From Chloroflexota bacterium (GTDB taxonomy: Bacteria > Chloroflexota > Anaerolineae > Promineifilales > Promineifilaceae), in NCBI GenBank assembly GCA_013112725.1, contig JABFFZ010000061.1, positions 1 to 34,946 of the forward strand: a DNA stretch of 34,946 nucleotides, read 5' to 3'. A program made the position numbers and the translations under genes. The stretch's first letter is position 1, and each line of letters opens with the position of its first letter. The notes below the pieces were generated by a model that did no database searches, had not been told where the DNA came from, and was given only the letters and a program-made list of their open reading frames with translations. This document shows, piece after piece, positions 22,739 through 28,800 of the stretch.

Positions 22739-23797
22739 ATGCGTATGTTATTAAATTTCCATTTTTTTTTGGTTGGCATCTTGTGTCTAGTGGGATTGGC
22801 GGCTTGCGCTGCGCCTACGGCCGTCCCGACACCCGTGCCTACGCTTTCGATTTCACCAGTGACGGCGACACCGGTGGCAACGGTTGTGGTGGAAAGTGCT
22901 GCCAGCCATACGGCCGTACAGTTGCCTGCGGACACGGCCGTACCCACCGCCACCCCCACCTTGCCGCCCACCAACACCCCTCTTCTCTCTGTGGCTCCCA
23001 CCGCCACCGATACGCCGACGGCGACCCCTACGCCATTACCCCTGCTCAATGGCCTGACCATCCAGGACATCCTGATTATGGATGAAGCCACTGCCGCCAA
23101 TATGCGCCAGATTTTTGCCAACGGGCAGCAGTGGGGGCGCGACCCGCGCGCTTACTCTGTCTTGGGTGACAGCACGGTGATGACGCCGCACCTGCTGGCC
23201 CGGTTTGATCGCGATGACCTGATCCTGGGCGAATATGCCTATTTACAGCCAACGGTGGCCCATTTTCAGGGAGTCTGGAAACGGTTTGGCGTGGCCACTA
23301 ACTATGGTCTGCATGCCTGGTCTGTTTTTGATCCACTCTGGGCCGACAAAAAGTGGTGTGTGCCCAATGAAGATTTGCTTACCTGTGAATTCCGGCTGCA
23401 AAACCCTGCTTTTTTATTCGTGCGGCTGGGGTCGAATGACGCCGGTTCGCCCAGCGGATTTTCTTACAATGTGCGTCTGGTGATTGAACAGGCCATTGCC
23501 AATGGCATTGTTCCCATCATCATCACCAAACCAGACCGTTTTGAGGGAGACGATACCAATAACGAGATTTTGCGGCAGTTGGCGGCCGATTATCTGGTAC
23601 CGATCTGGGATCTGGACCGGGTGGCGGAAACGCTGCCGGGCAAGGGGCTGGACACGGACCAGGTGCACACGGTGGAGTACCCGGCCAATGATTTCACGGA
23701 TCCGGCCGTTTTTAGCAGCGGCCACGCCATGCAAGACCTGGCCGGGTTGATGGTGCTGCACACTATTCTGGAAACGGTGCAGGCATCAGGTAATTGA
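22739..23797 (+). CDS. Exported SGNH-type lipoprotein (paralogue B)
   Basis: The 352-residue product has a lipoprotein signal with the lipobox LAAC (Cys23), a Pro/Thr-rich linker to about residue 100, and an SGNH-type domain. Catalytic candidates are Ser145 (GDS), Asn233 (GSND) and Asp307-His310 (DQVH). The CX8C pair is CVPNEDLLTC. It is a clear paralogue of A and C. A nine-base T run lies inside the signal peptide codons. The frame is open upstream to 22655 but only through the hairpin, so the first ATG after it is used. ATG 22745 is an alternative. No Shine-Dalgarno is visible. Confidence 0.8.
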   Translation: MRMLLNFHFFLVGILCLVGLAACAAPTAVPTPVPTLSISPVTATPVATVVVESAASHTAVQLPADTAVPTATPTLPPTNTPLLSVAPTATDTPTATPTPLPLLNGLTIQDILIMDEATAANMRQIFANGQQWGRDPRAYSVLGDSTVMTPHLLARFDRDDLILGEYAYLQPTVAHFQGVWKRFGVATNYGLHAWSVFDPLWADKKWCVPNEDLLTCEFRLQNPAFLFVRLGSNDAGSPSGFSYNVRLVIEQAIANGIVPIIITKPDRFEGDDTNNEILRQLAADYLVPIWDLDRVAETLPGKGLDTDQVHTVEYPANDFTDPAVFSSGHAMQDLAGLMVLHTILETVQASGN

Positions 23798-23827
23798 TTA
23801 ACCTATAATTTTAGTGGAGGAGATTGC

Positions 23828-24208
23828 ATGAGACATTGGGGATTGATGACGTTGATGTGTCTGGTCACGGCCGTGCTGGTGGCTTGTGGCGGGCAGGCCG
23901 GCGGCGGCGACCCGGCGGCTGCAGTGGAGACCTACTTGCAGGCAAAAGTAAAGGGTGACGAAACCACCATCCGCAGCCTGCTGTGTGCCGAGATGGAGCA
24001 GTTTGCCGAACGCGAATTCCGCACCTTTGACAGTGTGCAGGATGTGACCATTGAGGATATGGCCTGCACCGATATGGGCAACGGCCGTGTGGCCTGCACT
24101 GGCGTGATTAAAGCACTCTATGGCACAGAGCAGACCGAATTCCAACTGACCAACTATCGTGTCGTTCAGGAAGATGGTGAGTGGAAATGGTGTGGGGAGA
24201 CGCCGTAA
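23828..24208 (+). CDS. Small lipoprotein, NTF2-like candidate
   Basis: The 126-residue protein has a lipoprotein signal with lipobox VLVAC (Cys20) and then a short domain. It starts DPAAAVETYLQAKVKGD and ends NYRVVQEDGEWKWCGE, resembling the helix-plus-sheet layout of DUF4878/NTF2-like lipoproteins. Function is unknown. It has a strong Shine-Dalgarno (GGAGGAG), unlike the neighbouring SGNH genes, and sits 30 bp after paralogue B. It might be an accessory of the surface acylation cluster, judged only by position. Confidence 0.7.
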   Translation: MRHWGLMTLMCLVTAVLVACGGQAGGGDPAAAVETYLQAKVKGDETTIRSLLCAEMEQFAEREFRTFDSVQDVTIEDMACTDMGNGRVACTGVIKALYGTEQTEFQLTNYRVVQEDGEWKWCGETP

Positions 24209-24211
24209 CTT

Positions 24212-24251
24212 GTGAGGCATGAGGCGTGATAGGTCACGCCTCATGCCTCAC
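24212..24251 (+). repeat. Perfect 18-bp hairpin of heptamer units
   Basis: GTGAGGCATGAGGCGTGA (24212-24229) is perfectly complementary to 24234-24251 around the loop TAGG. The units GTGAGGC and ATGAGGC repeat with a seven-base period. It starts three bases after the lipoprotein stop. No T-tract follows, so it is a repeat-derived hairpin that may still protect or end transcripts. Confidence 0.9.
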
Positions 24252-24262
24252 GCATCATGCCA

Positions 24263-24379
24263 ATGTCTAAAATATTTTCTCGTGAGAATCTCATTGCCAT
24301 CGCCCTATGTCTCCTCGTCATTTTGTTGATCATTGTCACCACCGACAGCGCGCCACAGTGGATTTACCAGGGGTTTTGA
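24263..24379 (+). CDS. Transmembrane microprotein with a C-terminal WIYQGF acyl-shuttle-like motif
   Basis: The 38-residue product reads MSKIFSRENL, then a hydrophobic helix (IAIALCLLVILLIIV), then TTDSAPQWIYQGF. Positive residues at the N-terminus put the C-terminus outside. The last six residues match the pattern of the DltX C-terminal hexapeptide (FIYNEF-type: aromatic, Ile, Tyr, two residues, Phe). In the Dlt pathway the Tyr of that motif receives the acyl group from the MBOAT protein and passes it to a serine transferase. Tyr35 is the equivalent here. The frame ends in TTGA, overlapping a possible TTG start of the next SGNH gene. The MBOAT protein downstream lacks such a C-terminus, so the microprotein would supply it. 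There is no Shine-Dalgarno, so existence of the protein is inferred. Confidence 0.68.
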   Translation: MSKIFSRENLIAIALCLLVILLIIVTTDSAPQWIYQGF

Positions 24380-25482
24380 GAGGTATAGGTCTGACGGGTT
24401 TTAAGAGACCCGCCAGGGCTTCGCTTCTTTGGTTTTGCCTGGCGGCCGTCTTGTTCACTGCCTGCCATGCCACCAGCAGCAGTCCAACGGCCGTGCCCCC
24501 AACCATCAGCATTGCCGCTATTAACACCGCCACACACACGACCGTGCCCCCAACCGCCACTGTTACGCCCACCTCCATGCCTACCCACACACCAACGGTC
24601 GTGCCGCCTACCATTACCCCCACACCTCCTCACCTGCTCACCCCAACACCTGTTCACCCCGGCGTCTTCGCCTCCCTTACCCCTACTCCCGTTCCCACCC
24701 TGGTAAACGGCCTCATTTTGGAAGATTTTCTTATCATGGATGAGATTACCCGCCAGCATGTACGCGCCATTTACCAGCAGGGGCAGGCAGCAGGTCGTAA
24801 CCCACATACCTTTTCCAAACTGGGCGACAGTGGCGCCGTCACCGGTTATTACCTCACCCGCTTCGATTACCCGCCTCATTACACGCTGGGTGACTACGCC
24901 TATTTACAGCCGGTTATCACCCACTTTCGCAAATCATTTCAGCGGTACGGCGTGGCCGTAGCTATTGGCATCAGTTCCTGGCATGTGCTGGACCCGGCAC
25001 GCAACAACCCTACCTGGTGCGCCCCGGAGGAGCATATGCTTGCCTGCGAAATTCGGCTGCATAACCCCAGCATCCTGCTCATCCGCCTGGGCACCAATGA
25101 CCAATCCTCTGCCGCCGTGCTGCAACGCAACCTGCGCCGCATTGTGACCTATACCATTGAGCAAGGTGTTATCCCCATTCTGGCGACCAAAGCCGACCGC
25201 TATGAGTTGGAGTATGACACGAACAATGCCGCTATCCGCGAATTGGCGGCTGAGATGCACATTCCGTTGTGGGACTTTGACCGGGTGGCCGCCACGTTGC
25301 CCAATCATGGCCTGTTGCCTGACCAGGTGCATCTTTCCCATTCCGACCGCAATGATTACACCGACCCGGCTACCTTCACCAAAGGCTACCCCATGAATGA
25401 CCTGACGGCGCTGTTTGTGCTGCAAGAGATTTTGGCCGTGATTGCCGAGGAAAAGGATGTGGGACTAGAGATTGGAGATTGA
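24376..25482 (+). CDS. Exported SGNH-type lipoprotein (paralogue C)
   Basis: With the TTG at 24376 the 368-residue product has a basic n-region, the hydrophobic core SLLWFCLAAVLF and lipobox FTAC (Cys30). A Pro/Thr linker follows to about residue 105, then the SGNH-type domain: Ser152 (GDS), Asn241 (GTND), Asp316-His319 (DQVH) and CX8C (CAPEEHMLAC). The TTG overlaps the microprotein stop (TTGA), which suggests coupled translation. The frame is open to an ATG at 24307, but that start would give a 53-residue signal and overlap the microprotein. The n-region (GLTGFKRPAR) looks repeat-derived. The C-terminal GLEIGD is encoded by a heptamer array. Confidence 0.75.
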   Translation: MRGIGLTGFKRPARASLLWFCLAAVLFTACHATSSSPTAVPPTISIAAINTATHTTVPPTATVTPTSMPTHTPTVVPPTITPTPPHLLTPTPVHPGVFASLTPTPVPTLVNGLILEDFLIMDEITRQHVRAIYQQGQAAGRNPHTFSKLGDSGAVTGYYLTRFDYPPHYTLGDYAYLQPVITHFRKSFQRYGVAVAIGISSWHVLDPARNNPTWCAPEEHMLACEIRLHNPSILLIRLGTNDQSSAAVLQRNLRRIVTYTIEQGVIPILATKADRYELEYDTNNAAIRELAAEMHIPLWDFDRVAATLPNHGLLPDQVHLSHSDRNDYTDPATFTKGYPMNDLTALFVLQEILAVIAEEKDVGLEIGD

Positions 25483-25572
25483 GTGACGACCAGACATCCG
25501 ATTTCTTTGAGAAATCGGATGTCTGGCATGAACGAGTGGAAATATCATTTCCATAAGAGATATTAGGAGATT
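25479..25572 (+). repeat. 92-bp two-hairpin dispersed element, copy 2
   Basis: This copy has a perfect 15-bp stem, CAGACATCCGATTTC with its complement ending in GGATGTCTG, around TTTGA, and a second small stem around GGAAAT/ATTTCC. It is about 89 percent identical to 16991-17082. It begins at the stop codon of SGNH paralogue C and is flanked by GAGATTG/CAATCTC heptamer arrays at 25466-25482 and 25583-25616, which face each other. Confidence 0.85.
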
Positions 25573-25623
25573 GATGGCCTTTTAATCTCCCAATCTCTAA
25601 TCTCCAATCTCTTCAATTCTTAC

Positions 25624-27168
25624 ATGAACGTAGACCTGCTCACCATCGGCCTGTTCGCGGGCACGGCCGTACTCTATACCCTCTTCATCCCTGGCCGGTG
25701 GCGAGGCTGGTTTCTATTTGGCAGCAGCGTCCTGGCTATTTATTGGCTGCAAACCTTCACGCCGCTGCGTTTTGCCGATTACCTGCTGCAAACGCTCACT
25801 ATTTTGCTGGCGGTGCTGGTATGGTGGGTGACCAAACCGTCAGGGGAGGGCAAGGGGGCAAGGGAAGATTGGATCACTTTGTTGGTGTTGTTTGGGTTGG
25901 TGCTGCTGGTGGCGGGCAACCGGTATGTGGCCGCAGAATGGCGCTTTACCCCTTCCCGCCCGCCGTCCGTTTTGTGGGTCGCCGTTGGGCTGGTGGTCAT
26001 CGCCGGGGTGTGGGCGATTTTGTGGCGCTGGCTGCGGCGGCTGGAGCAGCGGACGGTATGTACGGCCGTTATCCTGCTCATCGTCATCATGTTTGTCTGG
26101 CTCAAAACACCGGCGCTGGCTACGGCTACGGCCGCTGCCTGGCGTTCCCTCACCGGCCAACAAGTGACGCTGGCGACCCCCTCTGATCTGGTCTGGCTTG
26201 GTTTCTCCTATGTCGCCTTCCGCCTCATCCACACCTTGCGTGAGCGGCAAACGGGGCAACTGCCGTCGCTCCCACTGCGTGAATTTATCACCTACGTCCT
26301 TTTTTTTCCCAGCTATACCGCCGGCCCCATTGACCGCGTGGAGCGGTTTGTGGCCGATTTGCGACAGGAGACAAAGGCGTATGCCGTGATCCGTAATCCG
26401 TATTCGGTTACGCATCACGCATCACGCATCACGCATCACGCATCACGCATCACGGATGATGATTCACGCATCACGGATTATGGCTCTCGCTACTGGAACG
26501 GCAGCGCCCGCATCCTCACCGGCCTGTTCAAGAAATTTGTGATCGCCGATACGCTGGCGCTGGGGATGTCGTTAACGGCCGTGAACGCCGCCCAGGCCAC
26601 CTCTACTTTCTGGCTGTGGGTGCTGCTATATGGGTATGCGCTGCGGCTCTATTTTGACTTTGGGGGGTATACCGATATTGCCATTGGCATTGGCATCCTG
26701 TTTGGGGTGAAACTGCCGGAGAATTTCAGACGGCCGTACCTTTCCACCAATATCACTGCCTTCTGGCAGCGCTGGCACATGAGCCTCAGCGATTGGGCGC
26801 GGTTTTACATTTTCAGCCCGCTGTCCCGGTCCTTGCTGCGCCGGAAGCGACGGCCGTCCAATACGATGATTTTGCTCACCGCCCACCTGTCCACCATGAC
26901 CGTCATTGGCCTGTGGCATGGCATTACGGTGAACTTTTTCATCTGGGGGCTGTGGCAGGGGGTGGCGCTGTTTGTCCACAAGCAGTGGAGCGACCGCAGC
27001 CGCCGGTGGTACCGGGGACTGGGTGACAAACCCTGGCAGAAACGGCTGTGGACGGCCGTGACCTGGTTTCTCACCTTTCAATACGTCACTCTCGGCTGGG
27101 TCTGGTTTGCCCTGCCCACGCCGCAGTTGGCGCTGGAGACTTTCGCCAAATTGTTTGGCCTGAGGTAA
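25624..27168 (+). CDS. MBOAT-family membrane-bound O-acyltransferase
   Basis: The 514-residue polytopic protein belongs to the AlgI/DltB group. It has GPIDRVERF near residue 235, YFDFGGYTDIAIGIGILFG near 340, LPENFRRPYLSTNITAFWQRWHMSLS, and the catalytic-type His432 in GLWHGITVNFFIWGLWQG. MBOAT proteins move acyl groups (acetate, D-alanine) from an intracellular thioester across the membrane. About 32 residues (255-286) are encoded by a heptamer array and read HHASRIT repeats. They interrupt a loop between DLRQETK and ARILTGLFKKFVIADTL. The C-terminus (ETFAKLFGLR) carries no Tyr hexapeptide. There is no Shine-Dalgarno before the ATG. Confidence 0.88.
   Translation: MNVDLLTIGLFAGTAVLYTLFIPGRWRGWFLFGSSVLAIYWLQTFTPLRFADYLLQTLTILLAVLVWWVTKPSGEGKGAREDWITLLVLFGLVLLVAGNRYVAAEWRFTPSRPPSVLWVAVGLVVIAGVWAILWRWLRRLEQRTVCTAVILLIVIMFVWLKTPALATATAAAWRSLTGQQVTLATPSDLVWLGFSYVAFRLIHTLRERQTGQLPSLPLREFITYVLFFPSYTAGPIDRVERFVADLRQETKAYAVIRNPYSVTHHASRITHHASRITDDDSRITDYGSRYWNGSARILTGLFKKFVIADTLALGMSLTAVNAAQATSTFWLWVLLYGYALRLYFDFGGYTDIAIGIGILFGVKLPENFRRPYLSTNITAFWQRWHMSLSDWARFYIFSPLSRSLLRRKRRPSNTMILLTAHLSTMTVIGLWHGITVNFFIWGLWQGVALFVHKQWSDRSRRWYRGLGDKPWQKRLWTAVTWFLTFQYVTLGWVWFALPTPQLALETFAKLFGLR
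26386..26480 (+). repeat. Heptamer array inside the MBOAT coding region
   Basis: Six perfect CGCATCA units (26411-26452) are flanked by degenerate ones (GTGATCC, GTAATCC, CGGATGA, CGGATTA). The tract is in a gene loop and keeps the reading frame open. Because 21 bases are seven codons, the peptide repeats as HHASRIT. Confidence 0.9.
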
Positions 27169-27204
27169 ACGCTCAGGCGCTACGGGATTTCGTGGGTTCC
27201 GACG

Positions 27205-27270
27205 TGACGCGTGATGCGTGACCGGAGAAATCTCACGCCTCACGCATCACACGTCACCCATCACGCATCA
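27205..27270. repeat. Facing heptamer arrays between convergent MBOAT and pfkA genes
   Basis: TGACGCG, TGATGCG and TGACCGG run on the plus strand (27205-27225). Five units (TGATGCG, TGATGGG, TGACGTG, TGATGCG, TGAGGCG) run on the minus strand from 27270 to 27236. The first TGA of the minus array is the pfkA stop codon. The arms can form an imperfect hairpin usable from both directions, so it may act as a shared transcript end. Confidence 0.85.
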
Positions 27271-28473
27271 TCCCTCGCTGGTCATAATCATCAACGGTTT
27301 CATCTCAAAGCTCTTATACTGCGGGCAGAGCCGTTCGGTATTGTAGAACTCCTTGACGTTGACCACTTTTTTAGTGTTGGTGACGACGGTGATAGGCACA
27401 TTGTCGTAACGGCCGTTTTTCAGCACCACCAGACGGCCGTCTAGCTTGTTCAAAATCAGGTCCAACGCCAGATTGCCGTAGGCCATGGGCACAATCGAAT
27501 CAATGGCGTCCGGGTCGCCGCCGCGCACCAGGTAACCCAACTTCTGGTTGATAACGTTAATGCGTTTGCCGTTGTTATATTTGGGTGAAATCTCCTTCAA
27601 CTTGGCCGATACCATGTCGCCGATACCGCCCAATTTGGCATGGCCGTAGGCATCCTTCTCCGCTTCCCGAAACACCATTTCACCCCCGGCAAAGGTTGCC
27701 CCTTCGGACACCAACACCACGGAGTAGCGGCTGGGATTCTTAAAACGATCCTCCGCCAGCAGCTTCGTCAACAAGTCCACATCAAATGGGTACTCTGGAA
27801 TTACGCAGCGATTCGCCGACCCGGCCATGGTTGGCAGCATGGCCGTGAAACCGGCATAGCGGCCAAACACCTCCAGCACCAGGAAACGCTCGTGGGAACC
27901 GGCCGAGGTGCGCAGATTGTTGGTCATCTGAATGGTGCGGGTGACGCAGGTGCTAAAGCCGATGCAATAATCGGTACCCGGCACGTCGTTGTCCATCGTT
28001 TTGGGAATGGCGACTACTTTTACTCCTTCCTGATACAGGCGCACGCCATAACTCAACGTGTCATCACCGCCGATGGGGATGAGGTAATCAATGCCCAGGA
28101 ATTCCAGATTTTTGATCACCTCTGCCGTCAGATCATTGGAATCTTCATTGTACGTATCGCGCAGATGCTCTGGCAGGTCTGACCGGCGCATGTGGCTGGG
28201 CCGGGTGCGGGAGCTATGCAGAAAAGTGCCCCCGGTACGGCCGGCCCGGTTGACAATCTCTTCGGTCAAAATTTGATAACACAAGCTATTGTCTGCTTTG
28301 GGGTCGCGCATCATTTCGGTGATGCCGGCCCAACCCCGCCGCAAACCAATCACTTTATACCCTTCACGCAGCGCGCGAATGGTCACCGCCCGAATCGCCG
28401 GATTTAACCCCGGTACGTCGCCGCCGCCGGTGAGAATACCGATAACGCCTTTGGTTTTTAGTACGTTTGCCAT
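27268..28473 (-). CDS. pfkA: 6-phosphofructokinase, pyrophosphate-type signature
   Basis: The 401-residue enzyme phosphorylates fructose 6-phosphate in glycolysis. The N-terminal GILTGGGDVPGLNPAIRA and the core GGDDTLSYGVRLYQEG plus IPKTMDNDVPGTDYCIGF are typical. Asp138 (GGDD) and Lys158 (PKTMDND) are the residues that go with pyrophosphate as donor; ATP-dependent enzymes usually have Gly at these places. The ATG at 28473 follows AAGGAGAA. The longer open frame runs into a repeat element. PPi use makes the step reversible. Confidence 0.92.
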   Translation of the reverse strand: MANVLKTKGVIGILTGGGDVPGLNPAIRAVTIRALREGYKVIGLRRGWAGITEMMRDPKADNSLCYQILTEEIVNRAGRTGGTFLHSSRTRPSHMRRSDLPEHLRDTYNEDSNDLTAEVIKNLEFLGIDYLIPIGGDDTLSYGVRLYQEGVKVVAIPKTMDNDVPGTDYCIGFSTCVTRTIQMTNNLRTSAGSHERFLVLEVFGRYAGFTAMLPTMAGSANRCVIPEYPFDVDLLTKLLAEDRFKNPSRYSVVLVSEGATFAGGEMVFREAEKDAYGHAKLGGIGDMVSAKLKEISPKYNNGKRINVINQKLGYLVRGGDPDAIDSIVPMAYGNLALDLILNKLDGRLVVLKNGRYDNVPITVVTNTKKVVNVKEFYNTERLCPQYKSFEMKPLMIMTSEG

Positions 28474-28499
28474 GGGAATAGTTCTCCTTCTTGAGTAAT

Positions 28500-28534
28500 G
28501 GCTGGTTGCTGGTACAAGCCACCAACGACCAGCC
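28500..28534. repeat. Inverted CTGGTTG-type heptamer hairpin upstream of pfkA
   Basis: GGCTGGTTGCTGGT pairs with ACCAACGACCAGCC at 12 of 14 positions around a seven-base loop. It has the same sequence style as the rplV-rpsC spacer array. It lies in the pfkA 5' region. Confidence 0.65.
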
Positions 28535-28571
28535 AGTATTATAGTCTCAGGCCAGGTGCAACGCATCTCAA

Positions 28572-28750
28572 CAGCAATTCTCAATTTGCCCGGCGGCGGC
28601 AGATAAATCTGCACCAACAGAAGGCAAAGTCGGCCTGCGCCGACTGGCGCCCAGCACACGCAGAGCCTGCCCTGAACCTGTTGAAGGGTGGGCTTTGCTC
28701 GCTGTAGGCGCGATTTTAATCGCTGGCTCTTGGTAAATTGAGAATTGCTG
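28572..28750. mobile_element. MITE-like element, copy 2 (179 bp)
   Basis: Perfect 16-bp terminal inverted repeats CAGCAATTCTCAATTT and AAATTGAGAATTGCTG bound this element. Its inside matches copy 1 at 18732-18878 apart from a central insertion (CCCAGCACACGCAGAGCCTG region). It contains GCGATTTTAATCGC and other palindromes, and no gene. No clear target-site duplication is visible. Together with the hairpin at 28500-28534 it accounts for most of the 327-bp gap 28474-28800. Confidence 0.9.
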
Positions 28751-28800
28751 GTATCTCGAAGGTGCGCCGCAATCAAGTTTTCTTTTCTTAGGTATTCATG

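Noticed and set aside
24307..24375. ATG at 24307 as the start of SGNH paralogue C
   Set aside because: It would give a 53-residue lipoprotein signal and overlap the microprotein; kept only as an alternative.
21393..27168. Complete dlt D-alanylation operon
   Set aside because: No dltA or dltC is present; only the MBOAT, microprotein and serine transferase parts are analogous.
18659..27270. Heptamer arrays as a CRISPR array
   Set aside because: Repeats are seven to eight bases without spacers, and no cas gene is present.
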